From: Straminergon stramineum
Taxonomy: Eukaryota; Streptophyta; Bryopsida; Hypnales; Calliergonaceae
Assembly: GCA_963920665.1 (NCBI GenBank)
Contig: OY987269.1
Coordinates: 9,798,501 to 9,862,500 of the forward strand
Direction of reading: 5' to 3'
Length of the DNA stretch: 64,000 bases
The notes under the pieces were generated by a model. That model was given only the letters and a program-made list of their open reading frames with translations, had not been told where the DNA came from and searched no databases. A program made the position numbers and the translations under genes. Below, in pieces: positions 1-12,049 of the stretch. Position 1 is the first letter of the stretch. Each line of letters begins with the position of its first letter.

Positions 1-2
1 CA

Positions 3-357
3 AGTGGAAATAGCCAGGTATCGATGAAAGGAACGATACTACTTCGTGACCTCATTTCAATTGCACATACAGTTCAGGTAGAATAGTTATATACCAGGCA
101 CAAGAGGAAGTTTTTTAAGGAGTGTTTCTATTTCGGAATTAGTAGATGGTCTGCTTGAATCGGATGCTTCATAACCACTCCTGATGGCCATGTCATGGTG
201 TTTTCCTCTCTTTTACCTGATTAAAGCATTGGAGGACTTCATGCCTTCATCAACTCTTGCTTTTGCAGGAAATGTTGAACTTGTACTGTACGATCTGTTT
301 CCCCTGCTGGATACCGTAGTTGCTAGGCTGGTTAGGCATAAGCCTGCCGCAAATTGA
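3..357 (+). CDS. 3' end of an unrecognised gene (last two exons, partial)
   Basis: Two exons can be joined in frame. Exon 3-77 is open and ends before a GT donor at 78. Exon 235-357 follows an AG acceptor at 233-234 and ends in TGA at 355-357. Both junctions are phase 0, which supports the join. The visible C-terminus is about 65 residues. It starts with a Ser/Gly stretch, then a hydrophobic helix-like segment (around ILLRDLISIAHTVQ), then a Leu/Val-rich segment (LYDLFPLLDTVVARLV) and a basic tail. I do not recognise the family. The gene begins outside the window, so its length and domains are unknown. A second acceptor (AG at 267-268) exists but would break the frame. Moderate confidence that it is coding; none on function. 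Confidence 0.45.
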
Positions 358-889
358 ATATTTCACGAAATGTAGATCCAGGCATAATCAAAATTCTAAA
401 ATTTCCCGTACAATTTTTTGTTCCTAAAAATAGAATTTCTGAAGTATTCGGCAATGTCAAAAATATTCTGCCTAACCACATGTGGTATGATAGTTTTGGC
501 CCACAGTGGCAATGAAGTGTAGCTGTACGTATAAACATGATACTTTATGACAATTAAGTGGTCAGTAAATGGTTTAGGGTTACTGTGGTGTACATCTGCA
601 GTGTCGTTACAGCTGTTGTGTGTTGATTGACTTTTCACAACGTAGTTAAGTTAGGTAGTTCGATTGAGTGAGTCGAGGTCGGGATGATTTGTTTTAGTCC
701 CTATCAAATCTTTGGTCATGCGATACTCCTGAGGCTTGTTTATCTGAAGTCTCATCTGAATTATGTTGAGGTTTTTATTTTATCCCTATAATAAGTTACT
801 GCATAATGCATAAATTTTTTACAAAAGCTGAATGCAAATTTTGCTGGGCACAGAAGGTGAATTGGTGATGTCTCAAATGAACGATGGTT
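358..889. other. Downstream/intergenic DNA, no gene seen
   Basis: AT-rich, presumably the 3' UTR of the left-edge gene followed by intergenic DNA. The short open frames on the minus strand here lack codon-use or motif support. I see no RNA gene or repeat. Confidence 0.5.
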
Positions 890-1899
890 TTAACCCTTCA
901 AGTCCCCATTGTCCCTTTGAGAGACAAATGAAAGTTTGGGCAGGTTCCTATGATCTCAATTTTGGTGCAATTTTTTTAAACTTGTTTTGAATATAGAAAA
1001 ATACACTAACTTTTTTGAAATTTAATTTTTCATTTCAATCAATGCATGGGAACTTCCAACTCAATTCTTCAATATAAAAAAAATAAATTCAAATTCAACA
1101 TTTGTAGTGCAAAAGTTTTAAGCTAAGAAGATTCAAATTCGAATAATCTAGTCATGCAAGGTACGAAAAAAACTCATTTTCTTCACTTTAGGTGCAAATA
1201 TCTTGCAATGTGCATGGTCATAAATTCTGAAATTTTTCCCAGGCATTCTTGTACTAGTCTAGTGCAAGGCCCTAGGATTAGATATGTTAAATATGTATAT
1301 ATATATTCCACTCCCAGATATGCAACTTCTATATTATATGGCCCTGATTATAATCAATTATTATGCATTTTAATCCAATCCGAAGGGATATAATTTGTTT
1401 TAATGTAGAATAATCTTGTAGCCCTTTTAACAAGGAATCCAAAAATATATTTATGTACATGAAAAAAAAAAATTGAAGACAATAATAGCATTAAAAATCT
1501 AATTATATGAGTTTTTTTAATACATGTATCATAGGCCAAGCTAGGCAACTTTGGGGGCTTTCTAATACAAATTTAATTTTAACTAGACCCAACTTCTTTG
1601 TATATATTTTTAGAAACTATGCATAGGTGTTATTTATATATATTGTGAGTTTTTTTCTAAAATGTATGCAATTCAATATTTTCTACATTTAATTTTCTTT
1701 TAATTTGGTCTTCACCTAGCTTTTTGGTCTTTTTAATTTGATATAATTTTAAAGAAAGTTGTCTTGTAAGTTGTTTTAATGCCAATGCCCCATGTATATA
1801 ATACAAGAGTTGCGTACCTGGGATTCCTATATGCAATAGAAATGACATTCTTTGATTTATTTTTTTGATGAAATAAGGCTTTGGGACTTTAGGGGGTAA
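890..1899. mobile_element. TTAA-type TIR element, family A, copy 1 (non-autonomous)
   Basis: The left end reads TTAACCCTTCAAGTCCCC. The right end at 1877-1899 reads GGCTTTGGGACTTTAGGGGG followed by GTAA, which is its imperfect reverse complement. The interior is AT-rich with no open frame of note. Blocks recur elsewhere: 1150-1290 matches 4215-4385, and 1670-1830 matches 7240-7385. It therefore looks like a roughly 1 kb non-autonomous DNA transposon. The TTAA ends could be a target-site duplication as in piggyBac elements (inference). Confidence 0.6.
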
Positions 1900-3544
1900 A
1901 GTGTTCAAAACAAGTCATAATTTGCAATATTGAGTTTGATACAAGTAATTGAGGTATTTCATGAGGTTTTGCAAGTGTGCAATGGTTAGCATTATAGTTT
2001 TGGAGTTCATCCCGTATATTGAGCCCAACACTATACAAAACTTGGAGAGGGATTTCCCTAGTGCAAATCATGCATAAGATAACCTTTGAGTTCCCAACTC
2101 CACCACTTGGTAGAATCAAGTACATTAGTGAACTCAATGATTCTCTCAAGCATGTTTTATAGTAATATTTGTTCTAGAACATTGATCCTTAAGTGCAATA
2201 TTAGAAACTTGAGAACATAACATTGTTAATTAAACAAAGGCCTTCCCTTATGATTGCAAGGATGAAGGTATCTCTTGCCTCTAAATACTAGGGGATCCTT
2301 TAGTTTAAAACAACTGTAGGAAACGGCTAATATGTCTTAAAAAATTCAATTAAAATGGAGGGTGCCCAAGATGCCAAGACAAACAAAGGGCCCCTTGGAG
2401 AACGTCAACAATGTTATCTATTTTATTGTAGTCTTTGCATCTAACAAATTTCATTATGAGTAAAATTCAAATTTATAAAAGTGAAAATTATAGAACATGA
2501 ATGTGCCTTGCAAAGCTTAAACAAAACGAGATGAGTTTTCACAATTTTTTTCTAGGACTTCATTGCCTAGCCCTTGAGTTCTATGATTTGTTTAGTGCAT
2601 TGGTCTCTATTTGTTTTACAAAAATTAAAAGAAGATGATCTTTATAAAAATTGATTACTTAGACATTGCAAAGACCCCTTGGTCACTATCTAATGGTTGT
2701 TCATTATATAGTGTATATTCAAACCAATAAATTGAAGCCTTAAATGTCTTATATTTTCTCTCATTTTTGAGGATCATGTTCCCTTCTTTGATATCGATTT
2801 TTTCTCAAGAGTCATAATCCTCAATAAATTTTTCTCTAACTATGAAAATGTTTGAATTTTTCTTTTGATTCAAAAGGTATTGAAAGACAGTATAACAATT
2901 CATTTTTTATTTTTTCTTGTTCTTAAATGATTGACAAAGTCTAAAATTAGATTATTTAGGATCATATGGTTATCCATAGAAACATGCAATAAATGATTTC
3001 ATCTAAAATTGATTGTAGATTGAATATTATTCATATTTCAAGTCCCATTTACATCAATTTTAAGATTCATATTTGAATTATTAATTCAGGTCAATATTAA
3101 AGGACTACAGTTTTGAGGTGATTGTGTTGTTGCTCTTTAAACTCTAGATTATTTGTTGAGATGAGTTTTGAAAATCAATACTATACAAATGTTAGAGAAT
3201 CAACACAAGAATCTATAGACATTGAAATGGGTGAATAATGTAGATTTGGTGTGCTTGGAACATATTTGCATTCATCTATTGCATAAAATTTGAACTCTTA
3301 GGCTCTAACACTATAGGATCATCATTAGAGAAAAATATGACCCCTTTGGAGGGCCGATTGACTTTCAAAGGATGGAAAATTCAAGAGAAAAAAAAATTAT
3401 AATTTAAAAAACAAACTATCCCCAATCCTACATGGCACACAAGGTAATCACATGGGCCAAAAAAGAAAGAAATACCTATTATTTATTGTTTATTTTTCAT
3501 TTTTCATTTTCTATAATTGTACATCCTCATGAAATCAAATGGCC
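1900..3544. repeat. AT-rich intergenic DNA with diverged repeat pieces
   Basis: No gene is seen. The segment around 3180-3300 (agaatcaacacaagaatct and following) recurs in diverged form at about 6740-6860, and partly near 47450-47530. The DNA is therefore built at least partly from old copies of dispersed elements. Confidence 0.4.
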
Positions 3545-4479
3545 TTCCACAAGGTCCAAATTTCTTGTAATGTGTCCCTTTGAGTGACAAATGAAAGTTT
3601 GAGTAGGCTCCTATTATCTCAATTTTGGTGTGATTTTTCTAATTTTTTTTAAAGATAGAAAAACACATTAACTTTGGGGAATATAATTTATATTTAAATC
3701 AATGCCTACGAGAAAAAATTATGCCACTATAAGTGCAAAATAGAATTCACCAAGTAGCAAAAAACCCACTTGTAATAAATTTTTCTTAAATTTGTTCTTC
3801 ATAGATTATATTTTTATCTATCTAAAGGGCACTAATTTGTTCCATTTGGATCACTCATGAGAAAATTATGGAACATCTTGTTTTATGAGAAAGCAGTAAG
3901 AGTAAGAAAATAACATATTGAATTCATTTTAGAACTCAATTTTCTTTATTTTCCACAAAATAACTCTACATGGTTTAGTTTGCATAGTAGAATAATCTCA
4001 CTACTAACTAGGATTAGTGTGTATCAATTATGTCTTAGACCTATGAACAATTTAGTATTTCCTTCTATTTCATACCTAGTACTTCTATTTAATAATTAAA
4101 AATAAATAAATAAATTCAAGTGTGATTTTTTTTTAAAGTTATCCTAGACTTTAAACTTAATTGTTCAATATAAAAAATTATAAAATCAACATGTGTAGTG
4201 CAAAAAATTTAAGTTAAGAAGATTCAAAATCTTATAATCTAGTCAAGCAAGGTGCTAACAAAATTTATTTGCTTCTCTATAAATGCAAATATCTTGCAAT
4301 CTACGTAGTCAAAGTTTCTAGAATTTCTTTAACAAATTCTTATACTAGCTAGCCTAGTGAAAGATCATATGTATAGATATGTCCAAAATACAATTTTCTC
4401 AATTTTTTTCTCTTTGCAATAGAAATGAAAATTGAGAATGGTTTATGATGAAAAAAGGCTTTGGTCCTTCAGTGGTTAA
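3545..4479. mobile_element. Family A TTAA-type element, copy 2 (left end degraded)
   Basis: 3566-3640 matches 915-985 (gtgtccctttgag, gacaaatgaaagtttg, atctcaattttggtg). 4215-4385 matches 1150-1290. The right end at 4457-4479 (ggctttggtccttcagtggttaa) matches the right end of copy 1. The expected left TTAACCC is no longer readable, so the start is approximate. Confidence 0.5.
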
Positions 4480-5444
4480 GGGAGTGAAAAGAAAATTGTT
4501 TGTTGTTTGCTATCATTCCACATGCTTTGATTGTTGACTATGACCTCTACTCATCATACACTTTGTCAACTTATACACCGTGCATTAACAAGATATATAG
4601 TATCTAAGGAGAAAAACAGATTTGTAGTTGAGGGTGCATGCCAAAACATTTGAAATTCTTTTTGGGTAGATAGAAAAAAAGAAGTTGGAAGAGAACTTCT
4701 TTTGTAATTTTTTAACTCCGACAAAAAAAGGTACAATTTTTTTATTGCAAAATGACATAGGTCACTAGTAATGCATAGAGACTATAGTAGTAATCCATTG
4801 AAAAGTGTTTTAGAATAAAGCAAGACAGTCCAAAAGCAAAATAGGAAGATATTGAGGGTGTTCATGAAAGAGTGTGAATGCAGACAAAAAGCATCAAAAT
4901 GGAGCAAGGCACATGGTAGGCAAAAAAAATTCATGATCCATTTTCTTTTATTGCCTTCCCCACTCATGATTATATGTATTTTATTGTTGTTGCTTATCAT
5001 CATTTGAAATTTCCACTTGGCCAATTGAAGCACGTATTAATGAGTCATGAACTACACATCATGCTACTCCCTATTGACTATATTGTCTTGGAACCACCCA
5101 CTTCAAATCAAATTTCTTCACTTCACAAAAACTTGTCTATTTTTAGAACCATCTACATTGTTTTAAAGCCTTCTATAGGGGTGATTCTAAATGCCTACTC
5201 GATTTAAGAGCATGTTACCTTACATTGCAAAATACAAAACACCAAAGATCTTCAATAAATTCATCAAAATTTGAAAATAGCATTATCTATTAGTAGAAAC
5301 ATGGATTGTTGTATTGGAGTAATATAAAGAGAGAACACTTTCATAAACGTTGAGGATTGAAGTTTAATGAATACTAATTGGATGTCATGTAATCTTCAAA
5401 TCATTTGTCATTGACTAGGTGGTTGGGCATTTAGAAATATTAAA

Positions 5445-5505
<61 letters not shown>

Positions 5506-7719
5506 TTTTTGCCCTGAAATTGAAAATAAAGTCAATAAATAAATAAAAATAAACAATTTTTTTTGACATGGTTGCCTCTCAACCACATTAGTACACTAAA
5601 GTAGCACAGTTCACCGAGTTCTCCATTGTCGGGAACTTGTAGTCTTCTAATGGGGCCAAATCTCTTCTAATGTTTGTATTTGATCTTCATTAATAAAACT
5701 AATATTTGATTAGGTGGCAATATATTACTAGATGACAAAAATTTGTATTTAATATATATTAAATCTTGACTAAAATTTTGTCTTTTAATTGTTGTTTTAT
5801 ATCCAATTGAACATTTTTCATCTATGTTACTAGCTTTTATCTAGTTTCAATTGCAAAAATATATCATTAACTAATTGCAAGTCTAGCTATATTCAAAAAT
5901 TTGTAGAAAAAATCCTTGATAACACCATTGGTTGGACACACTGACACTATCATCTCTTATAATCGTGCAAAAATATACCATTGTTATATATAGTATTATA
6001 TTAAGGGATTTCTTCCTGAATTTATTACTTTGTAGTTTGTACCACCAAGTATTTTATTCATAGTGATGACCCTTTGTAGGTAGGCAATATCTTTCAGTGG
6101 CTAATATTGTTTGTAGGTGAACCTTTCGTAGCTATTTATTGTTACTTGCTTAATAATGTCTTGCTTTAAATCTAGATCTTTTTTTAACAACGAAAAGTTC
6201 CTTAGATCATGTAATAAAACACATTGAGATTGCACATGATGGTTAACTATTGGTAACAAAGGGGTGTGAGCAATCCTTTCACTATTTGATAGAACATCTA
6301 TGGTAAAATGTGTATTGTAAAAGCCTTTTTTTGTTGCCCTTAACTCCAATAAGGACCCAAGGGTAGTTCACATTTCCAAAATTGTGAAGATATTTTACAA
6401 AATGCAACTTCAACTAATAATTTATTGACAACTCTCAAACAATAGTTGTAAAATATGATCCATAAATCATATCCATATAATTAGATAAGCTACTACACTA
6501 ATTAATAATTTCTAATAAAATTTGAAGTCAAAATTTTTCACACAAAAATTTCTTTAAGTTCAAAATACTAATTTCTCGTAATTTTAATTTAAAATAATTT
6601 TTATATTCATTTTTTATTCAAGTGATTTTTGAAGGGTCATTTTTTGAACTAGAGAAAATACTTTTTGAGGCTAGGCCTACTAGAACCCAACTTGTGAATT
6701 AAAGAATATATGAAAAGAAAAATCTTCAAAATCTATATTGTGTAAATGTTGAAGAATTGACACAAGAATCTACAACACAATTGATGGATGAAAAAATGCA
6801 TTTTTGTATGCTTGGGATGTATTTTCATTCATTTATTGTTTGAAATTTGAATATCTAATCCTCAAACTCTAAAGTCCCAAGGCCTCAGTTCATCAAAAAA
6901 CACTCAAAATTGCCATTTCTATTGCAAAGAACAAATTTTTTTTATATATTTATTTTTTCATATCCAATTGTAGGATCTTGAATTAGACTATTATAAAAAT
7001 GTGTAGAAGAAATTACATAAACTTTGACCTTTTAAATAGAAGATATTTACATTTAATATGAAGAAAACAAGTCTTTTCGTACCTTGCTCGATAAGATTTT
7101 TTGGCCTTGAATCATTTTAATTTAAAATTATGCATATGTGTTTCAATTCTTCATATACATAGACACACACACATATATGTAAATAAATAAATAAATAAAT
7201 AAATATATATAAAAGATTTTGTTCATAAATATGCAACCCAACATTTTTTTATCTTATTTTATTTTATTTGGTCTTCATCTTATTTTTTGATCTGATCCTT
7301 TTAATTTGATACAATTCTTACCTAAGCCGTCCTTCTAGACTATTATAATGACCCTATGTGTAATATGAGAGTTGCGTACCTAGGACATGCATAATTTAAC
7401 ATAATAATGGTCGATGTCACTTGTATTAATCTCAGAAGTTGATCTCTAGTAATCAAAGGATTTTATCTTTACTTTGCTTGAGTCTTTGGGTTTATTCAAA
7501 GACATTAGAGGATTTTATACTATGAGATTTTGTTGGTTTCCCATAAGAGGAATATGAGAAATTTCCTAGGTGATTTTGCCCTAGTGAAATGGTGGGAATA
7601 GAGAAAATCTTCCGTTACAAAACAACTGAATGGTGGCACAAATTAAAGTTTCCATGTTTGCAAACTGTAATTAAATCTGGGAATGCATGGCAATCCAAGA
7701 ACCAAAGCTAGATGGGTAA
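4480..7719. repeat. AT-rich repeat DNA, no gene seen
   Basis: Contains a trinucleotide microsatellite (separate entry), segments at 6740-6860 related to 3180-3300, and 7240-7385 related to 1670-1830 of family A. Short open frames here are AT-biased and show no recognisable domain. Confidence 0.4.
5444..5502. repeat. (AAT)n microsatellite
   Basis: About 59 bp of uninterrupted AAT/ATA trinucleotide repeat in AT-rich intergenic DNA. Confidence 0.95.
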
Positions 7720-7949
7720 TTAACCCTTGAAGGACGAATTTGTGACCATGGAAATCATCCCTTTTGGAACTATGTGACATTATCTACTTTATAAAAAAAC
7801 AAAAATACTAATTGGAAGTCAAACTACTATAGAAGACCTCCGTTTTTCTCAATAAAATTCAAATGATGAATAGTTCATTTCTATCCTATTAGAAGGATTA
7901 TTTGTCATCCATTCGACCTAAAATGTCTGTGTCAACGTTTAAGGGTTAA
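7720..7949. mobile_element. TTAA-type element, family C, copy 1 (230 bp)
   Basis: The left end is TTAACCCTTGAAGGACGA and the right end is GTTTAAGGGTTAA. The outer 10-11 bases are good inverted repeats. Two related copies lie at about 8400-8610 and 18779-19002, sharing the blocks ggaaatcatccctttt, tggaagtcaaac, gacctc and agattctttgtcat in diverged form. The rightmost 40 bases are the reverse complement of the left end of the element at 21673, so the two families share a terminus. No coding capacity. Confidence 0.7.
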
Positions 7950-8138
7950 TGAAGCTCCTTGTGGATTGACCATACAGGCACGACTAGAAAATCAATAGAT
8001 TTTTGTCAAAATCAATAGAATAGTGACCAAGTCAACATGACCAAAACAATAGAAAAATTGAATTTTCTAGTAGTGAGGCAACTCATTAAAACTACTAGTA
8101 ACAAAAACTGCAATTGAATGTAGTTGTGAATGTGGATG

Positions 8139-8278
8139 TTAAAGGACGCTGATAGAGACCCAAAAGTCGTCAATGGATGACATCCTTGTTGATTGTAGAA
8201 ATAAAGAATGCACCTCTTGGTTCAATAATTGGAGCAGTTTTGATGACTACCTTGGTCATGGGGGCTTGTGTCCTTTAA
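8139..8278. mobile_element. TTAA-type element, family D-short, copy 1 (140 bp)
   Basis: Starts TTAAAGGACGC and ends GTGTCCTTTAA. The block tggttcaataattggag, plus gactaccttggtcatggg, is nearly identical to 63320-63355, where a second copy has the same two ends. Its last TTAA (8275-8278) appears to be also the first TTAA of the next element. Confidence 0.6.
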
Positions 8279-8403
8279 CTCCTAAATGATTTTGACTATG
8301 TTTTCAACGAAAACGCTTCAAAACTTCCATTATTTTCTAATACAAGTACCAAATTTTAGAAAATCACTATCATGTTGCCGAAAAATGCGGCTTGTGCATT
8401 TAA
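8275..8403. mobile_element. Short TTAA-type element joined to its neighbours
   Basis: The left end TTAACTCCTAAATG resembles the left end of the 46089 element. The right end gcttgtgcatttaa read in reverse (TTAAATGCACAAGC) is a diverged version of the same terminus. It shares TTAA with the element on each side. The ends are short and degraded, so confidence is modest. Confidence 0.35.
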
Positions 8404-8610
8404 GATTTAAAGGACAGATTGATAACCGTGGAAATTGGCATCCTTGTGGGTTAAAAAATCCAAAAATATTCATTGGAGGTCAAACTAATGTGCAAGATCT
8501 CTCCTTTTTTGCACAAAATTCCAAGGATGAACAATTGCAGTTTTGTCCTACATAAGAAGATTCTTTGTCATCATAAGATATCCATCGGTGGGAGCAGGGA
8601 GTTCAAATTC
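8400..8610. mobile_element. Family C element, copy 2 (right end lost)
   Basis: From TTAAGATTTAAAGGACAG onward it follows the 7720 copy: the ggaaat block, ttggaggtcaaac, gcaagatctctcc, atgaacaattgc and agattctttgtcat. The right terminus has been lost, next to the island starting near 8610. Confidence 0.5.
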
Positions 8611-8860
8611 TGCCCTTCAAGTAAAAGAACGATGGCACCTGTTTTCCCGCGTGCCACTTCAGCTGCCTTTCCCGCGTCCGACTGATCTCCCGCGTTTTTT
8701 TGGCGCCACCTGCTCGATCTTATTGCTTGGCTTGTCACCTTGTTTGCTCTGTCACTTTTCGCACAATTTTCAGCGTCCTATAATTTGTGCTCTGTTCCTG
8801 AATGCCATCACTGTTGCTAGCCAGAAATCCTTTACTGTAATTCTACATTTCGATTTCGAA

Positions 8861-9757
8861 ATGGAAAAATACAAACTCTCCGCCACTGTCGATAGAAAAT
8901 ACGCACCGCTAATCAATCGTAGTCGCATGCTTCATGAACAAACTCCGAAATCAGATTTTGCCCTGTATCGTGAGCGTGGTGCATCAAACATTGATCTGTG
9001 GTGTGATGGTTCCATTTATCCACACCATCCTGTAACAAATAAACGCCCCAATTTCCGATCAGTAAGTGGGTTGCTGGAGTTCGTGGGTGACGGGAGCTGT
9101 GGTTTATTGGGTTACATCAACAGTCTCAGGAACTATGACTCTGCACTTGAACTTCGTTTGCTGGAGGGTCAGAGAGAAGTACAAATACTGAGAGATCAAA
9201 AGGAAGTTCTCATGCGTACTGTAAATGACAAGGAAAGATTGTTGCAATCAACTCTGTTGGAGTTGCAATCTCTCGCACGAATATATCGAGAAAATCAAGA
9301 GAGGCTGCTAACTACTGAGCAGCTGAAGTGTGAGGTCAATGCCCTTAAAGTCGAGAAGGAGCAATTGATCGCGTCCTCTGAGAGTCGCATTCGCTCATTG
9401 AATGCCCGATTGAAAGATGAAAGCGATGGCCATGTGCAATTGGAATTAGATTTGTGGGTGGAGCTTGAGAACAGCAAAGAGTCGCACGCAAAAGCCTTAT
9501 GTACCTGCGCGTTAGAATTGAAACGTGCAAAAGCAACTTTGAGACGCCGGGATGCTCGATTACAAAACCTAGTGAAGACTCGGTTTGACTACAGAAGCAT
9601 CGCGAGAGGCAGGAAAGATTTCGCGACACTGGCCTCAAAAGCAGGACACGCTAAGAGAATCTTGCGAACAGCCCGTAGCATCATATTGCCTGCTACTGTA
9701 AAAGAAATGCAGACGTCGAGCAGGTTCAGCGAATCATCGTGCAACTCTACGGTCTAA
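8861..9757 (+). CDS. Coiled-coil protein of unknown family, 298 codons
   Basis: The open frame continues upstream to 8543, but that part overlaps a transposon remnant. I therefore place the start at ATG 8861, where codon use and base composition change. Residues 1-87 have no recognisable fold. Residues of about 88-245 are rich in Leu, Glu, Lys, Arg and Gln with heptad-like spacing, typical of a long coiled coil. The tail (246-298) is basic, then Ser-rich. I do not recognise the protein. It sits at the left of a 5 kb island with further broken coding fragments, so it may be the first exon of a larger, now decayed gene, or an intact single-exon gene. No signal peptide or membrane segment is seen. 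A GTGAGT donor-like site lies just past the stop (9768), hinting at an original spliced product. Confidence 0.5.
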   Translation: MEKYKLSATVDRKYAPLINRSRMLHEQTPKSDFALYRERGASNIDLWCDGSIYPHHPVTNKRPNFRSVSGLLEFVGDGSCGLLGYINSLRNYDSALELRLLEGQREVQILRDQKEVLMRTVNDKERLLQSTLLELQSLARIYRENQERLLTTEQLKCEVNALKVEKEQLIASSESRIRSLNARLKDESDGHVQLELDLWVELENSKESHAKALCTCALELKRAKATLRRRDARLQNLVKTRFDYRSIARGRKDFATLASKAGHAKRILRTARSIILPATVKEMQTSSRFSESSCNSTV

Positions 9758-11526
9758 CACTTTCCGGTGAGTTATCCTGTATTCTCTTTGGATTTCTTGA
9801 AATTTACAATTCAAGTGTCGTAATTCTTTCGACAGATATTCCATATAATTTGCCTTCTTAGAAGTATGTCTTTGGATGATGATGTTGATATCACGATATT
9901 TGCCCTCAGTTCAGTCCCGTACTCTGAAGAGAAGTTCATCTTTGGTATTGAGGAGCCTTCAGTTTTCAAGAGAACCTTTATTTTTACGGACTATATATGT
10001 ATTTGGAGACACCATAATCCTGACACGTTAACTTACAGAAAGTCGATAACATTGTTGTGAATATTGTACTCATGTATTGTTGGCCTGTTACCGACGTTCC
10101 AGATCTAGGTGCTACTGTCTCACACTGGTGGGAGTCACCGACGTTTCAGATTTCGGTGCTGCTTTCTTCTTTGTGTAGCTCGAGAGTGGGTATTATGCCA
10201 GCGCTACTTTCAGCCTTGTAATCTTACTTTCAAAGTTAAACCCCTCAGTGATGATAGTGATCGACACAGGGGATAGTGGTGAAAGTGAGGTAGAAATGGT
10301 AGAATGGGAGGACGGCAGCGGTGCAGTGGCAATACCGGCCAGCGGGTGGATATACTGTCACCGTTCTTTTTAGGTTCCCTTCTATTGTTGTTGTGCCCTT
10401 TTCGACTCTTCATATATATATCCTATGATTCTGTTTCATGTTCAACAATAATAATTGTGCTACCAGTCATTGAGGAGTTATGATGTAAGATTGATGAACC
10501 AAGCCGGCAAGGATTTCAAGTCATCGTCTCCTGTTTTCCTTTATTGTTCTCACGTAGTGGCCAATGCTATGTTTTTTCTTCTATATATTATTTTCACAGT
10601 GTACAAAATGCTTGTGACTCCCGTCCTTGAATTTGTCAGCCGACTCAAGAGGAGCTTGGCTTTCAAGAAGCAACACGCCGTAGTCTGATTGACGTTGCCT
10701 CATATCACGGAGAGCGCCAATTACTGCTAGCTCTTCCCCAGTTAGTCATCCGGGAACCAGTTGAGGATGCTAACAGTAAGTCAATAATCGACCAAGTGAG
10801 GCAACCATGATTCTGTGAATTCTGTGGAGCCCTGGAGGAATAGTAAGTGGCGCACTGTTGAATACAGTGTTGGGGATATTTTTTTTTGAGTTTTACCAGT
10901 CTCATTATTTCCCTAATAATAACATTATAAGTTTATCATAATTGTTGGTATATGATTTCTGTTTGTATAGTTGTACCAACTGCCGGAAACTCTTTCTGGG
11001 GAGTGCCAATTCGACTCACACTTTGACCAGAGTCACCAGACAAATCTTACTTTTATACCCTTTCTTTTCTTTTTGTATATTTTCAGATTTCCTTCTGTAA
11101 ATCACTCGGCCTAGCTCTCTCGTGATATTAAAGCATGATTGAAGTTTTGGCTCAACGGAGAATACCCGAAGATTTCTGTAGAATGATCTAACATAGTAAT
11201 TATAACATATATTATGGATATGCTTGAATTCTATATGACTATCCAGTATCCAGTGCCGATGCTTTGCAGTAAGTTAGCAGAATTTGACACCACTCGCACA
11301 TTCTCTTGGTTTAGTTTCTCCAGATTAATACACTGATCGCGTCATAGTTAACCCCTTCAGTTGGTGCAGAATATTGTACAGTTTACTAATAATTCATAAC
11401 ATATAGTTCAGAATTTTTGTAACTTGAGCATCCAACTGATCCAAGTTTGGGGAAGTGTACCCGGTATACTTGAAATTTGACTGAGTGCAAAATGATATTT
11501 GGCAGAAAAACTTATTGTGTGATTAG
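9758..11526. other. Less AT-rich island with short coding-like fragments
   Basis: No complete gene. Coding-like pieces are: an acidic frame at 10251-10370 (ATG, then IDTGDSGESEVEMVEWEDG, stop TAG); a frame at 10494-10688 with one hydrophobic stretch (ANAMFFLLYIIFTVYKML) followed by a basic segment; and a frame at 9866-10060. A 25 bp direct repeat (accgacgttycagat core) occurs at about 10090 and 10136. These may be exons of the same decayed gene as the neighbouring fragments, but no join could be proved. Confidence 0.3.
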
Positions 11527-11748
11527 ATGCATGCATGGATTGCATGCCAGTCATCCTGCGTACGTGCGTACGTGTGTGACAACGAACCGACTGTAGATGT
11601 TCAAGGACTAACCAGCGTGTTTTTATTGGGCGATTTGGCGGCAGTTTGCACCAAAATAATGGACCCAACATCTTGCCCTTGGAACAAAATAGTACGTAAA
11701 GGCGGAGAATTGCCAGAAAACTTCAAATTAAAAAAAAATCTTGGATGA
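11527..11748 (+). pseudogene. Broken coding fragment, unknown family (fragment 1)
   Basis: An open frame whose core, about residues 23-60, reads TVDVQGLTSVFLLGDLAAVC followed by TKIMDPTSCPW. It looks protein-like (amphipathic, mixed composition) but has no neighbours in frame. The pattern hydrophobic-GDLAAVC-K-I, then CPW, resembles the pattern in the 12534 fragment (VADMKTIKAMYG, then CPHYCIYC), so both may be copies or parts of one domain. A dispersed repeat (12050-12530) separates the two. Function unknown. Confidence 0.3.
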
Positions 11749-12049
11749 AATTATTAGATTGTGGATGAAAGTAGAATTATGGATATAGGATATGTAAGTA
11801 CTAACGTCATATTTTTCTACCCAAAATGTGTGTGATTGTTGAAATTTAGAGCACCATTATAACATTTAATATAGCCACTTTTCCACTTCATAAAAAATAA
11901 ATGTATTAGATTGTCTTATTCTTTATTGTATTGATTGTTATCCTTTATTTTCTCCTTTGTATAATTGTTGTAGCTATAAGGTAAAACAACCCACAGTGGA
12001 CACCTAATAAATGGCCCCATTATGGGTTTTTTAAGACCCCATCATGGGT

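Noticed and set aside
8543..8860. N-terminal extension of the coiled-coil ORF
   Set aside because: This part overlaps a TTAA-type element remnant and differs in composition; ATG 8861 is the better start.
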